Shown: positions 35,065 through 44,785, numbered from the stretch's first letter. The stretch is 64,000 bases of DNA from Alicyclobacillus pomorum DSM 14955 (GCF_000472905.1 NZ_AXAR01000007.1:124001-188000); one strand, 5' to 3'. Made by a program: numbers and translations. The notes: generated from the letters alone by a model not told the origin.

Positions 35065-35227
35065 CGAGGTGCCATGCGGTTCAGCCCCGCATTGGCTTTG
35101 ACGGGCCTGAACGAGTACAATCTAGGTGGAAATTGCAAAGGAATGAGTATACGATTTGCATCCTCATCTTACAACGAGGCTTTCGGCGTGGACGCGGCAA
35201 CGCGTTCTCGAGAGGCGGTTGAGATAT

Positions 35228-37252
35228 ATGACTGTGCAGCGCCAACAACGGTGCGCTGAAAACATTCGGAATCGCAGCGGCAAGTGGTGGCGTCGAGCGT
35301 CACTGGCTCTGTTCGTTGCTATGGTGCCGTGGAGTCTACTAGGAAGCCCGCTCGTGTCCGCCCAACCGAGCATTCATATGTCGTCTGTAGTCGGATTCAA
35401 CGGTTTTTATTCAAAAAACCAGTGGGTTCCCGTGACCATGACGATTGTCAACAACGGGCCTGCCACCAATGCCGAACTCGACTCGTACGTCGACTTTGGC
35501 GTCGGGGACAGAATGGCGCAAGGTACCCTGCGTTGGCAAGTGCGACTTCCGGCGTATCAGACCGTGACCAAACAAATCGCGGTACCGGGGCCCATGGTGG
35601 ACAGAGAGACCGTGGAGTGCGTCGTGAACGGACAACCTGTGGCGAGCTCAAAGTTGAGCGGGACGGCGCTGGGTTCCGTGTCGCTGGTTGGCGTGCTGTC
35701 CAAGGACGCGCAACTCGCGCGCGTCTTGACGGGATTGACGGACGGCGAGGGCGGGAATCCCGTCTTGCCCGTCACTTTGTTTCCAGCCAACCTTCCAGAT
35801 GCAGCGAATTTGTTATCGGGATTGACGGCCATCACACTGAAGCCGGATACGATAACAGACACCCTGACCCCCCAGCAGCGCAACGCACTGCTGACCTGGG
35901 TGAAGTTGGGTGGCATGTTGATTGTCACAGGCGCCGACACGGTACCTGGCTGGACCAACTACCTGCCCATCCTGCCCGGCCCTGAAAAAGTGGTCAAGGG
36001 CGACAAGCTGGCATCGTTTCTGTCTGGCTCAGTGACGCCGCCACAGGATTTTGAGATGTACGGGAAAGGCGTTCTGTCGAGTGCCACGGTCTGGGCAGGG
36101 ACTTCGGACGAGCCGTATATTGCTGCCCTCAAATTGGGGCGCGGCACCATTGTACAAACGTCGTTCAACCCAACCCAGCCGTCGCTGGTATCGTGGTCCA
36201 GCAATGCGGCGCTCTGGACGAAGTTACTCCAGCAAGGAAATCCGCAGGGCGCGAGCGCGATACCGGATCTGTTGTCTTCCAGCGGAGCCTTGCAATTGGT
36301 CTCCGCCAGTGACGCATTGTCGCCACTCAAAATTCCATCGTTGTCATTTTGGGCCTCCGTGTTTTTGGTCTATGCAGTGTGTGCAGGTCCTGTTTTGTTC
36401 CTTGTCTTGCGCAAATGGAAGTCTGAGCCGTTGGCTTGGTTCATCCTGCCATCCATCAGTGTGGTGACCACCATTGGGATTTACCTGTTCGGTGCCAACC
36501 AGCGTCCACCCGGCATGCTCACCGAAGGCGTCGGGGTACTCGACCTGGTAGGCGACGGGACAGCAGAGTCGTACGGAATTCGGGGCTTTATGTCGCCTGC
36601 TGTCACGTCCGGGTTTGCCACGACGGAACAGCCCATGCTTGCGCTTCCTTTGGAGCAACACAACGTCCGAGAGTTGGGTTATGCGTCGACGTGGTTCCGA
36701 AATAACACAACGGTCGCGTTTGACAACGTCGGGCGGTGGGGCGTGCGCTACATCTACACCGCAGGCGCTGTACAGCACCAGGGTGAGCTGGATGCTGAAC
36801 TGTGGGCGGATCACAATACACTCATCGGTCGCATTACCAACCATACGAAATATCCGTTACACGACCTCGCTGTATTCTGGGGAGGACGCATGCTCGCGGT
36901 GGGGGATCTGAAGCCTGGTGAATCCACCGTGCTGAATCGCCAAACCAGCGTACAAGTCGTCGCCACGAATGGAAACCTCTCGTCGTATAGTTCGTACAAT
37001 CGGGACATTGTCCATGGTATCGGACGGCCGCTCGGGACGTTGGCCGCCAACGAGCATCTGTTTGAGCCCTACTCAGGTTCTTCTGACACGATGGTGAACA
37101 CGGCCATGCTGATTGCCACCACGCCGAGCGCTACGCCCGGCCTGCCTGACGTCGTGACCGGACAAGCTGTTGCACAGTCGCAAGCCGTTGTGTTGGTGCG
37201 GCAGTTCACGCCAGTTTCCATCTACCCCAACACCGAGGTGACGGCAGAGTGA
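35228..37252 (+). CDS. Large membrane-anchored extracytoplasmic protein, ABC-linked
   Basis: About 674 residues, function unknown. A signal-anchor is seen at residues 20-45 (RRASLALFVAMVPWSLLGSPLVSAQ, with AxA-like cleavage possible). The ectodomain starts with a beta-rich segment on vectors like WVPVTMTIVNNG, followed by a region that resembles a glutamine-amidotransferase/DJ-1-like fold (TWVKLGGMLIVTGAD). Two hydrophobic helices lie near residues 375-420 (WASVFLVYAVCAGPVLFLVL, WFILPSISVVTTIGIYLFG), then a second beta-rich part. ATG 35228 is preferred because of GAGGCGG and the signal sequence. Stop overlaps the ABC ATPase start. Confidence 0.7.
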   Translation: MTVQRQQRCAENIRNRSGKWWRRASLALFVAMVPWSLLGSPLVSAQPSIHMSSVVGFNGFYSKNQWVPVTMTIVNNGPATNAELDSYVDFGVGDRMAQGTLRWQVRLPAYQTVTKQIAVPGPMVDRETVECVVNGQPVASSKLSGTALGSVSLVGVLSKDAQLARVLTGLTDGEGGNPVLPVTLFPANLPDAANLLSGLTAITLKPDTITDTLTPQQRNALLTWVKLGGMLIVTGADTVPGWTNYLPILPGPEKVVKGDKLASFLSGSVTPPQDFEMYGKGVLSSATVWAGTSDEPYIAALKLGRGTIVQTSFNPTQPSLVSWSSNAALWTKLLQQGNPQGASAIPDLLSSSGALQLVSASDALSPLKIPSLSFWASVFLVYAVCAGPVLFLVLRKWKSEPLAWFILPSISVVTTIGIYLFGANQRPPGMLTEGVGVLDLVGDGTAESYGIRGFMSPAVTSGFATTEQPMLALPLEQHNVRELGYASTWFRNNTTVAFDNVGRWGVRYIYTAGAVQHQGELDAELWADHNTLIGRITNHTKYPLHDLAVFWGGRMLAVGDLKPGESTVLNRQTSVQVVATNGNLSSYSSYNRDIVHGIGRPLGTLAANEHLFEPYSGSSDTMVNTAMLIATTPSATPGLPDVVTGQAVAQSQAVVLVRQFTPVSIYPNTEVTAE

Positions 37253-38181
37253 TCTATACGCAGAACCTATGCAAACGGTACGGGAAATTCACAGCGGTGG
37301 ATCACCTCAATCTGCACGTCCGGCGTGGCACCGTGTTTGGGATTGTCGGCGAAAACGGCGCTGGCAAGACGACGACGTTGTCGATGTTGGCAACGCTTAC
37401 GTCACCGACGTCGGGTCGTGCGTATATCAACGGATTTGAGGTGAGTAAGAACCCTCAGGACGTGCGCCGATGCATCGGGTACATGCCCGATTCGTTCGGC
37501 GTATACGATGACATCACGGCCGAGGAATATCTGCAATTTTACGCAGACTGTTATCGAGTGCCGAAGGCGTTAGCCGCACAACGTGCCAAAGAGTATCTCT
37601 CGTGGGTTGGCCTGGAGGACAAGCGCGAGACCTACGTCAATGCATTGTCGCGCGGCATGCAGCAGCGGTTGGAGATTGCGCGATGCTTAATTCATGATCC
37701 ACCTGTGCTCATTCTGGACGAGCCCGCCTCGGGTTTGGACCCGCGGTCGCGCATAGAGATGCGCGGCGTCCTAAACCGCCTGCGGACATTGGGAAAGACC
37801 ATCGTCATCAGTTCTCACATTCTGCAGGAATTGTGTGAGGTGTCGGATGAAATTGGCATTATGCGCGAAGGGCAGCTCGCGGCTGTCGCGGCGGTCAGTG
37901 TCATGCTGAATCACTCGACCGCCTATCGAACGCTTCACATCGTGGCGGATGCAAAGCCTGTAGTCTGGGAGAAGGCCGTTCGTCCCCTGGAACACGTTGT
38001 GGATCTACGCTTCAAGCCCGATGGCGTCGAAGTGGTGTTCGCGGGGACGCTCCAGCAGCAGGCGGAACTGTTGCAATATTTACTGGACCACGGTGTGACT
38101 GTGTATCAGTTTCGTGAACGGCCAACGGATATTGAAGAGCTGTTTCTGCGGCTGACGGAAGGGACGGTGGATCAGTCGTGA
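37249..38181 (+). CDS. ABC transporter ATP-binding protein
   Basis: 310-residue ATPase of the CcmA/DrrA type. Walker A GENGAGKTT, Q-loop region with YMPDSFGVYDDITAEEYLQF, signature LSRGMQQRLEIARCLIHDP, Walker B LILDEPASGLDP and switch His in ISSHIL. The signature reads LSRGM instead of LSGGQ, common in this branch. A C-terminal 80-residue domain follows. Starts at GTG overlapping the upstream stop and ends overlapping the permease start, so the three are translationally coupled. Confidence 0.93.
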   Translation: MIYTQNLCKRYGKFTAVDHLNLHVRRGTVFGIVGENGAGKTTTLSMLATLTSPTSGRAYINGFEVSKNPQDVRRCIGYMPDSFGVYDDITAEEYLQFYADCYRVPKALAAQRAKEYLSWVGLEDKRETYVNALSRGMQQRLEIARCLIHDPPVLILDEPASGLDPRSRIEMRGVLNRLRTLGKTIVISSHILQELCEVSDEIGIMREGQLAAVAAVSVMLNHSTAYRTLHIVADAKPVVWEKAVRPLEHVVDLRFKPDGVEVVFAGTLQQQAELLQYLLDHGVTVYQFRERPTDIEELFLRLTEGTVDQS

Positions 38182-39017
38182 TACACAATCCTTTGTTGCT
38201 GAAGGAATTTAGACAGCGGATGCGCACCGTGCGCGCACCCATCGTGGTGACCGGATACTTTGTGGGGATGGCGCTGATCACCTTTTTCCTCCTGTACGAA
38301 AACGTCCAAGGGCAACTCTCGTTGTTTTTGCCAGCTCGAAGTGAACAGGTGTTTGTCACATTGAGCCTGCTGCAAACCATTGTAGCGGCGTTTCTCACGC
38401 CGGCGTTCGCCGCCGGATCCATCAGTGGCGAGCGCGAGCGCCGCACGCTGGCCGTCCTGCTGACAACACCGCTGCCGCCCGGGGGCATTCTGTTGGGCAA
38501 GGTGCTCTCTTCATCCGCACTGCTCACGCTACTGCTGGTGGTCACACTACCTTTGTACAGTCTGGTCTTCCTCTTTGGCGGCGCCGTTCCACAGGAAGTC
38601 ATCGCGGTGTTTGCGTTTCAATTATTCACCGTTGTGCTGATTGCGGCCATCAGCGTCATGTGGTCGACCATCTCGCTGAGATCCGGTTGGAGCACTGTAC
38701 TCTCGTACGCAACGGTGACCTGGATGGTGTTCGTGACAGGCGCACTCGGATACGGGTTACACATGATTGCACAGCGGTTCCCCATGGAGTACTTCGTGTC
38801 CGAGTGGGGGGACGTGCTATTAAACCTGAATCCTTTGTGGATTCTCGCGTGCATTGAAGATCCCGGGTTGGGTAGGCCCTTGGGTTGGTTGTGGTTTGTG
38901 GGTGTGTATGTGGGATTTTGTCTCCTGCTCACAATTCCCAGTGTGTGGCGGCTGAGACCGCAGGCGTTTCGGTTTGTTCCCGGTGCTTTGCGTGCAGAGG
39001 AAAAAGATTATCAATAG
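38178..39017 (+). CDS. ABC-2 type permease
   Basis: 279 residues with six predicted membrane helices, among them TGYFVGMALITFFLLYENV, VTLSLLQTIVAAFLTPAFAAG, LLTLLLVVTLPLYSLVFLFGGA, VFAFQLFTVVLIAAISVMW, VTWMVFVTGALGYGLHMI and VGVYVGFCLLLTIPSVW. The cytosolic loop GSISGERERRTLAVLLTTPL is the standard ABC-2 coupling segment. The start GTG overlaps the ATPase stop. Together with the ATPase it forms a full exporter or a mechanotransmission complex with the large ectodomain protein. Confidence 0.88.
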   Translation: MIHNPLLLKEFRQRMRTVRAPIVVTGYFVGMALITFFLLYENVQGQLSLFLPARSEQVFVTLSLLQTIVAAFLTPAFAAGSISGERERRTLAVLLTTPLPPGGILLGKVLSSSALLTLLLVVTLPLYSLVFLFGGAVPQEVIAVFAFQLFTVVLIAAISVMWSTISLRSGWSTVLSYATVTWMVFVTGALGYGLHMIAQRFPMEYFVSEWGDVLLNLNPLWILACIEDPGLGRPLGWLWFVGVYVGFCLLLTIPSVWRLRPQAFRFVPGALRAEEKDYQ

Positions 39018-39037
39018 TGTCCAAAGGGGGGTGTCCG

Positions 39038-39808
39038 GTGTCTGGAAACACAGCTGTGGTTGGATTTTCCGTCGCTTTGCTTGCGCTGATTATCATTTGG
39101 CTTTGGCTGAACGTGATGTTGATTCGGCGGATGCGCACGAAGAAAGCCCAAGCAACACCGGTTACCGATTTGGCAGCAGACACCAGAGAGGTGTCGACAT
39201 CTGAACCGCGCGGACGCGTGTCGGGGACAGTGACGGACATCGCTCCCGGCCCAGACGAAGCGGATGCGGTGGTTGGACAAGCACTGCAGGACGCGCGGTC
39301 GCCGCGTGCTGAGATGGTTCCAGGCAACGCACCGGACACCGTTTCGGATGCGGATGACACGTTTCACAGTCCGGAAGTCTCAATACAGGAGACGCCTGAA
39401 GGACGTTCTGTGTTCAACTCGAAACAGGTGCCGTTTTATGTAAGAAACACGCCCGATTCCCCGTTTCTGTCCGGTGCGTGGATGACGGCTTTACAGAAAC
39501 TGAGTCAGGATTCAAACATTCTTGGCTGGATTGCGTTTCATGGGAACACGGTCGGCGCTTCAGACCATCGCTACGACGACGCGTTGACAGAGGTCCTCAA
39601 GTCGTACCGGTCGATGTTGGAACGCTTGCGGCAGGAGGTCGGTTTGACGCAGGTGCTAGAGACGTCCATCGTCGGAGTGGAAGGAAAAATTTGGATGTTG
39701 TCGGCGCGGGATGATGTCTGGCTCTCTCTTTTCCTCGACCATACCGTGAACGCGCAAGAGGTTGTCAAAGAACTGCTCCCACCGGAATTGTCCGCAACCA
39801 CTCGGTGA
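39038..39808 (+). CDS. Single-pass membrane protein with possible Roadblock/LC7-like domain
   Basis: 256 residues. One N-terminal helix (AVVGFSVALLALIIIWLWLNVML) followed by RRMRTKK, then a low-complexity acidic linker of about 110 residues, then a folded C-terminus: ILGWIAFHGNTVGASDHRYDDAL, VLETSIVGVEGKIWMLSARDDVWLSLFLDHTVN. The strand-helix-strand order and length suggest a Roadblock/LC7 fold, which is my reading and not certain. GTG 39038 follows AAAGGGGGG by six bases. It ends the operon before a terminator. Confidence 0.6.
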   Translation: MSGNTAVVGFSVALLALIIIWLWLNVMLIRRMRTKKAQATPVTDLAADTREVSTSEPRGRVSGTVTDIAPGPDEADAVVGQALQDARSPRAEMVPGNAPDTVSDADDTFHSPEVSIQETPEGRSVFNSKQVPFYVRNTPDSPFLSGAWMTALQKLSQDSNILGWIAFHGNTVGASDHRYDDALTEVLKSYRSMLERLRQEVGLTQVLETSIVGVEGKIWMLSARDDVWLSLFLDHTVNAQEVVKELLPPELSATTR

Positions 39809-39821
39809 TCCCATCCTGTTC

Positions 39822-39848
39822 CGCGCGCCCAAGTTGGGTGCGCGTTTT
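39822..39848 (+). terminator. Terminator of the ABC/ectodomain operon
   Basis: Nine-base G+C-rich stem (39822-39830 with 39836-39844, one G-T pair), loop AAGTT, then TTTT. Confidence 0.8.
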
Positions 39849-39916
39849 GCATATCTGGACAGACTCCCGCGTAAGTGTGAAAGGAGGAGTATTGTCCACC
39901 TGTGGGAGGGACGAGT

Positions 39917-41014
39917 GTGAGAGTCGCTGCATCCATGGTACTGTCACTGGCCATGATTTTGTTTGGCGCCGAGTTGTTTACCAACGCTGTCGAATGGCTG
40001 GGGCGCAAGTTACATCTCGGTGAAGGTGCGGTGGGAAGCGTACTGGCTGCACTGGGTACCGCTCTCCCGGAGACGGCTGTACCCATCACCGCGATTGCCT
40101 TTGGCCACGGTGCGAAAGCTGCAGAGGATGTTGGTATCGGTGGCATTCTCGGCGCGCCATTTCTGCTGGTGACCCTTGGTTCTGCGATTGTTGCGTGTTC
40201 CCTCTGGATGTTCAGAAAAGGCGGACCCACTGGATACATGGTAAAATTGCGCCTGAGTGCGTACCGTCGGGATATGTCGTTTTTCCTCATTGCGTACGCT
40301 TTGGCCATCGCGGTTGGGTGTTTTCCCGAGGAAGACTTGCACCAGTTCACCTCCTGGGTATTGGTGGGACTGTACCTCGTATTCATTGTTTTGACCTTCC
40401 GAGATAAAAGTCAGAGCGCGATGCCCGGAGAACTGCACGTGCTATATCTACAGTGGAACCAACCTGGAGAGCCCCGAATGGGCGCGGTCCAATTGCAACT
40501 GGTCTGTGCACTCGGTCTCATTGTTGGAGGGGCTCACCTACTCACTGGTGCGGTGGAACAGGTTGCGCTGTGGTGGAACATTCCGCCATTTGTGTTGTCG
40601 GCCATTTTGATTCCCCTCGCGACAGAACTGCCGGAGACGCTGAACAGTGTGGTCTGGATTCGACAGGGGAAAGACGCCCTTGCCATCCGCAATATTACTG
40701 GTGCGATGGTGTTTCAAAGCACGCTGGTTCCAGCATTGGGCATTGCACTCACGAAGTGGGACCTCCACGCAGAAGCTTTGCTGACGGGAGGACTGACACT
40801 GGCGGCTGGGGCGATGTTGTTCGGCGTGTTCCAACTGAGGGGACAGATTGTTCCAGGCATCCTGATGGCTGTTTCGATGTTGTACTGGGTGTTGCCGCTG
40901 CAAACGGTGGCCACCCGTTATCATTTGTTGCACCTCTATTGGATGGGATATGCCATCCTCGGTCTGTTGTTTTTTTGGTTCCTGAGACGGGGACTGCACA
41001 CGAACAACGCGTGA
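39917..41014 (+). CDS. Cation exchanger of the CaCA superfamily
   Basis: 365-residue antiporter with about 11 helices arranged as two inverted halves. The alpha-repeat motifs are visible: GSVLAALGTALPETAVPITA in the first half and ILIPLATELPETLNSVVWI in the second, each with the essential Glu in the GT(S/A)-x-PE pattern. This places it with Na+/Ca2+ or H+/Ca2+ exchangers. GTG 39917 lies six bases after GGGAGGG; an earlier GTG overlaps the site. Single gene between two terminator or promoter regions. Confidence 0.88.
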   Translation: MRVAASMVLSLAMILFGAELFTNAVEWLGRKLHLGEGAVGSVLAALGTALPETAVPITAIAFGHGAKAAEDVGIGGILGAPFLLVTLGSAIVACSLWMFRKGGPTGYMVKLRLSAYRRDMSFFLIAYALAIAVGCFPEEDLHQFTSWVLVGLYLVFIVLTFRDKSQSAMPGELHVLYLQWNQPGEPRMGAVQLQLVCALGLIVGGAHLLTGAVEQVALWWNIPPFVLSAILIPLATELPETLNSVVWIRQGKDALAIRNITGAMVFQSTLVPALGIALTKWDLHAEALLTGGLTLAAGAMLFGVFQLRGQIVPGILMAVSMLYWVLPLQTVATRYHLLHLYWMGYAILGLLFFWFLRRGLHTNNA

Positions 41015-41039
41015 CCATCGGAAGGTGGGCGGTGTTCCA

Positions 41040-41067
41040 TTGCAGGCAAAAATGGGTATGCTACAAT
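41040..41067 (+). promoter_or_regulatory. Promoter of trxA
   Basis: TTGCAG (41040-41045) and TACAAT (41062-41067) with a 16-base spacer and a TATG element just before the -10 box. Confidence 0.6.
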
Positions 41068-41112
41068 AGGAAGTGCGGTGACCATTTATACATAGCGAGG
41101 AGGATATAACAC

Positions 41113-41430
41113 ATGGCGAAAGAGGTAACGGATGCGACGTTTTCCGAATTCCTTTCATCCGATAAACCGGTACTCATTGATTTCTGGGCGACGTGGTGCG
41201 GACCTTGTAAGATGATGGCACCCGTGATTGAAGAAGTATCGGAAGAATACGCAGACAAACTGAAGGTCGGTAAGCTGGATGTTGACCAGAATCCGGAAAC
41301 CGCTCAAAAGTACGGAATCATGAGCATCCCAACGCTTCTCGTCTTCAAGAACGGCCAAGTTGTGAAGCAACTCATCGGGTATCGTTCCAAGAACGACCTG
41401 GTCAGCCAATTGGCGGACGTTCTGCAATGA
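41113..41430 (+). CDS. trxA: Thioredoxin
   Basis: 105-residue cytosolic thioredoxin. Active site WCGPCK in [15 protein letters not shown]; the cis-Pro is in [14 protein letters not shown] follows GAGGAGG by about ten bases. Own promoter and terminator, so monocistronic, as trxA is in B. subtilis. Confidence 0.97.
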   Translation: MAKEVTDATFSEFLSSDKPVLIDFWATWCGPCKMMAPVIEEVSEEYADKLKVGKLDVDQNPETAQKYGIMSIPTLLVFKNGQVVKQLIGYRSKNDLVSQLADVLQ

Positions 41431-41448
41431 CAGACTGCGTTGATGACA

Positions 41449-41484
41449 CAAAGTGCCGGGCATCCTTGCCCGGCACTTTGTTTT
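41449..41484. terminator. Strong terminator between trxA and hemL
   Basis: Perfect 14-base stem (41449-41462 with 41467-41480), loop TCCT, then TTTT. The T run reaches the hemL stop, and the reverse strand ends in a weaker run, so it may work both ways. Confidence 0.92.
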
Positions 41485-42784
41485 ACCGTGATGTACGCAT
41501 CGCGTGAAAGCTGTCGCGCACGGCACGCAGCGTGACTTCTACATCTTCCTCCGTATGCGCCGCGGATACGAACCACGCTTCGTATTTTGATGGCGCGATA
41601 AAGACACCCCGCTTCAGCAGTTCGTGGAACCAGCGACCAAATCGTTCGCCGTCCGTCGCTTGTGCATCATCGTAATTGCGCACACGCTGACTGCCGAAAT
41701 AGACTGTGAATGCACCACCGACGCGGTTGATAGTGATGGTTTCCCCGAACTCTTCTGCCGCTTGCAGGATCCCCTGCTCCAGGAGGGCGCCCAAGCGTGC
41801 CATCTCGTCGTAAACCCCCGGTTGCTTGAGTACGTCGAGGCAAGCGATGCCCGCGCGCATGGAGGCGGGATTGCCCGCCATGGTGCCAGCTTGGTAGACC
41901 GGGCCGAGCGGAGCCACAGACTCCATGATGTCCTTCCGCCCACCGTACGCGCCAATAGGAAGTCCACCGCCAATGATTTTACCAAGCGCGTACAAGTCTG
42001 GATGCACTCCGTACAGTTGCGCCGCGCTGCCGTAGTGGAATCGGAATGCTGTGATGACTTCGTCAAAAATCACCAATGCACCGGCTTCGTGCGCGAGATC
42101 AATGACATTTCGAAGGTAGTCGTCTGAATCAGGTGCGACGATGCCAAAGTTCCCCACAATGGGCTCGACGAGGACTGCGGCAACATCGTCGCCGTGAACA
42201 GCCAACGCTTCCTGAAGTGCGGGGATGTCGTTGAACGGAACCGTGATGACTTCCGCCGCGATGGCTTGTGTGATCCCTGCACTGTCCGGAATGCCGATGG
42301 AGGACGGACCCGAGCCGGCTGCGACGAGCATCGGATCTGAGTGGCCGTGGTAACAACCCGCGAACTTGATCAGCTTGTTTCGTCCTGTGACGCCACGAGC
42401 CACGCGAATGGTGGTCATGACCGCTTCTGTTCCGGAGTTGACAAACCGAATCCGCTCCAAATCTGGGATGGCGGCTCTCAGCATGTCAGCAAACTGGACC
42501 TCCCAAACGGTCGGTGTTCCATAGAGAATTCCGTCCTCGGTTGCCTGCCGCAGCGCACTCATGACGTGAGGATGTGCGTGTCCGAGGACCAGGGGACCGT
42601 ACGCACCGAGGTAATCGACGTACTCGTTCCCGTCCACGTCAATAAATCTTGATCCCCGACCTTTCGCCATCACAATCGGCGTACCGCCGCCCACCGATTT
42701 AAAAGAGCGAGAGGGACTGTTGACACCGCCCAATATCACTTCCTGTGCACGCTTGTACCAAAGGTGTGACTGTGCCCAGTTCAC
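41483..42784 (-). CDS. hemL: Glutamate-1-semialdehyde 2,1-aminomutase
   Basis: PLP enzyme making 5-aminolevulinate for heme. Motifs: [60 protein letters not shown] (cofactor Asp) and the PLP lysine in [19 protein letters not shown]. The start is GTG 42784, eight bases after GAGGAGG, giving [19 protein letters not shown] and 433 residues, normal size. No other heme genes are adjacent, so it could be the second, GsaB-like copy that several Bacilli carry. Confidence 0.92.
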   Translation of the reverse strand: MNWAQSHLWYKRAQEVILGGVNSPSRSFKSVGGGTPIVMAKGRGSRFIDVDGNEYVDYLGAYGPLVLGHAHPHVMSALRQATEDGILYGTPTVWEVQFADMLRAAIPDLERIRFVNSGTEAVMTTIRVARGVTGRNKLIKFAGCYHGHSDPMLVAAGSGPSSIGIPDSAGITQAIAAEVITVPFNDIPALQEALAVHGDDVAAVLVEPIVGNFGIVAPDSDDYLRNVIDLAHEAGALVIFDEVITAFRFHYGSAAQLYGVHPDLYALGKIIGGGLPIGAYGGRKDIMESVAPLGPVYQAGTMAGNPASMRAGIACLDVLKQPGVYDEMARLGALLEQGILQAAEEFGETITINRVGGAFTVYFGSQRVRNYDDAQATDGERFGRWFHELLKRGVFIAPSKYEAWFVSAAHTEEDVEVTLRAVRDSFHAMRTSR

Positions 42785-42919
42785 CGAATCAACCTCCTCA
42801 CCAGTGTCCGCAGAACATGTTACCACAACCTTGTCTCGGCGTATGCCTCTGTCACGAGGTCGCCACACTAGGGGAAGCCAAGACCGACGTGTCGGTCCAA
42901 CGAATGGGAGGGCAGGGCG

Positions 42920-43102
42920 ATGCACCTTCGCGAATTGGATGGGTACACGCTTCAGGTGCTGCCTGGAGCGTTGAATCGCGGAATGATGAATGGAGAACGC
43001 CGCTTGCTCGAGATCAGCGAGCAGGACAGGAATTCGCTCGGCGAGTACGAGCGTGGACGTCAGTCCATCGTGTGGATGATTGCGCAATTGCGCCGGAATT
43101 GA
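42920..43102 (+). CDS. Small hypothetical protein
   Basis: 60 residues, [20 protein letters not shown] at the start and a helical end, no known family. A GGGAGGG site stands seven bases before the ATG, and the frame is open up to the hisS promoter, whose -35 box overlaps the stop codon. It is divergent from hemL. Coding status rests on the site and on its ordinary amino-acid make-up only. Confidence 0.5.
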   Translation: MHLRELDGYTLQVLPGALNRGMMNGERRLLEISEQDRNSLGEYERGRQSIVWMIAQLRRN

Positions 43103-43127
43103 CATGTGGATGTCGGCTCAGTATACT
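43099..43127 (+). promoter_or_regulatory. Sigma-A promoter of the hisS T-box transcript
   Basis: TTGACA (43099-43104) and TATACT (43122-43127), spacer 17. Confidence 0.8.
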
Positions 43128-43133
43128 CCAAGT

Positions 43134-43419
43134 TATATATTTTCCATATTGGATTCGATGATGAGGAAGAGTACCGCCGCACTCGGCGCCCAGAGAGACC
43201 TGCCACTGGCTGGAAGCAGGTTCGCTGATCGGAGTTGGGAAAGACACCTCGAAGAACTTGCGCAACCGAAACGTTCGTTTCCAAAGCGCACAGCGTCACG
43301 CGCACGTTACGCGCCAAAGTGGAACGACGGGTGAGTCCGTCGTTCAAACAGGGTGGCACCGCGGAACCACGCCCTTTCGTCCCTGTCGAGTAGCGACAGT
43401 GGAGAAAGGGCGTTTTTTT
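43134..43419 (+). promoter_or_regulatory. T-box leader of hisS-aspS
   Basis: Transcription-attenuation riboswitch that senses uncharged tRNA. The T-box itself, AGGGTGGCACCGCGG, is at 43350-43364. It is followed by the terminator CGCCCTTTC/GAAAGGGCG (43370-43378, 43404-43412) and seven T, with a nested CTGTCG/CGACAG. Stem I starts with GATGAGGAAGAGTA; its GAGG can pair with CCTC at 43247-43250, placing the triplet CAC at 43245-43247 in the specifier loop. CAC is a histidine codon, in line with hisS downstream. Confidence 0.92.
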
Positions 43420-43495
43420 CTACGTGTCACCACGGCTGTGCGAGGTGCTGTGCGCTGTCAAATACCTAGGTGCAATGGTAAAGGAGGTCATCCCT

Positions 43496-44785
43496 GTGCT
43501 CACTCAAAGGCCACGCGGGACGGCAGACTTACTGCCCGGAGAAGTGGAGCAGTGGAAGCGTCTCGAGGATATCTTTCGGGCGGTCTCCCGGACGTACCAC
43601 TACCAGGAAATTCGGACGCCCGTGTTCGAACACACGGAGTTATTCGCCCGCGGCGTCGGTGAAACGACAGACATCGTGGAGAAAGAGATGTACACGTTCG
43701 AAGACCGCGGCAACCGCAGCTTAACCCTTCGGCCGGAAGGGACAGCTGGCGTGGTGAGAGCGTACGTGGAAAACAAACTGTACGGACTGCCGGATCTGGC
43801 GAAGCTGTACTACGTGGGACCGATGTTCCGCTACGAAAAGCCACAAAAGGGCCGGTGGCGTCAGTTTCACCAGTACGGCGTGGAAGTCCTCGGATCCGAG
43901 GCGCCGGAAGTCGACGTGGAAGTGATTGCGTTTGGTGCCGAATTCCTCACGAAGCTCGGACTCAAGGACGTGCAGGCGGAGGTCAATAGTGTGGGCTGCA
44001 GCGAGTGTCGCCCACGGCACCGGGAAGCTATGGTGGAAAAACTGCGGCCGGTGGCCGATAGGCTGTGCAAGGATTGCCAAAGCCGATTGGACCGCAACCC
44101 GCTGCGCATCTTCGACTGTAAAAACGAGTCTTGTCAGGCCATTTTGCGTGAAGTGGAAGCACCGACGGTGTTGCAGTGTCTGTGCGATGCGTGCCAGAGC
44201 CACTTTTCTGCGGTTACCGAACTCCTGCAGGAGGTCGGCGTTCGATTCGTCATCAACGACCGACTGGTGCGGGGCTTGGACTATTACACGCGCACAGCGT
44301 GGGAGTTCACGGTGCCGGGGTACAGCACAGTCGCTGGCGGTGGACGGTATAACGGTCTGGTCGCTCAAATCGGGGGGCCAGAGACGCCTGGCGTTGGCTT
44401 TGCAGGCGGCATCGAGCGCGCCCTCCTCGTGCTGCAGGAACAGGGGGCTGCCGTGACCGAGCGAAGTCCATTGACTGCCTACGTGGCGGTAGCCGATGCG
44501 CAAGCGTCGCAAACGGCGACGAAGTTGTTGCAGGAATTGCGTTGTGCAGGCATATCTGCAGACAGAGACTACCAAGGCAAGGGCCTGAAGGCACAGTTGA
44601 AAGCAGCCGACCGAGTACAAGCGAAGTACGTGCTGATACTCGGTGAGGAAGAGCTGAAGAGCGGCACCGTGTCAGTCAAGGATTTGGCGACCGGGGAACA
44701 GGTCACTGTTGCCCGCAATGAGATTGTTTCATATCTGAGCGATTTGCAAAATTCCTCTGGAGTGGTTGAGCACGACCAGATGTAG
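43496..44785 (+). CDS. hisS: Histidyl-tRNA synthetase
   Basis: Class II synthetase charging tRNA-His. RPRGTADLLP at the start, motif 2 YYVGPMFRYEKPQKGRWRQFHQYGVE, histidine motifs RGLDYYTRTAWE and GGGRYNGL, motif 3 GVGFAGGIERALLVL, and the C-terminal anticodon-binding domain. GTG 43496 lies eight bases after AAAGGAGG; upstream in-frame codons are in the T-box terminator region. 429 residues. The last 16 codons (from LSDLQNSSG on) fall inside a repeat element also found at 50.5 kb, so the C-terminus may have been altered by insertion. Confidence 0.96.
   Translation: MLTQRPRGTADLLPGEVEQWKRLEDIFRAVSRTYHYQEIRTPVFEHTELFARGVGETTDIVEKEMYTFEDRGNRSLTLRPEGTAGVVRAYVENKLYGLPDLAKLYYVGPMFRYEKPQKGRWRQFHQYGVEVLGSEAPEVDVEVIAFGAEFLTKLGLKDVQAEVNSVGCSECRPRHREAMVEKLRPVADRLCKDCQSRLDRNPLRIFDCKNESCQAILREVEAPTVLQCLCDACQSHFSAVTELLQEVGVRFVINDRLVRGLDYYTRTAWEFTVPGYSTVAGGGRYNGLVAQIGGPETPGVGFAGGIERALLVLQEQGAAVTERSPLTAYVAVADAQASQTATKLLQELRCAGISADRDYQGKGLKAQLKAADRVQAKYVLILGEEELKSGTVSVKDLATGEQVTVARNEIVSYLSDLQNSSGVVEHDQM

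Noticed and set aside
39822-39848. Inverted repeat as an operator of the exchanger gene
   Set aside because: The G+C-rich stem followed directly by TTTT is better explained as the terminator of the preceding operon.
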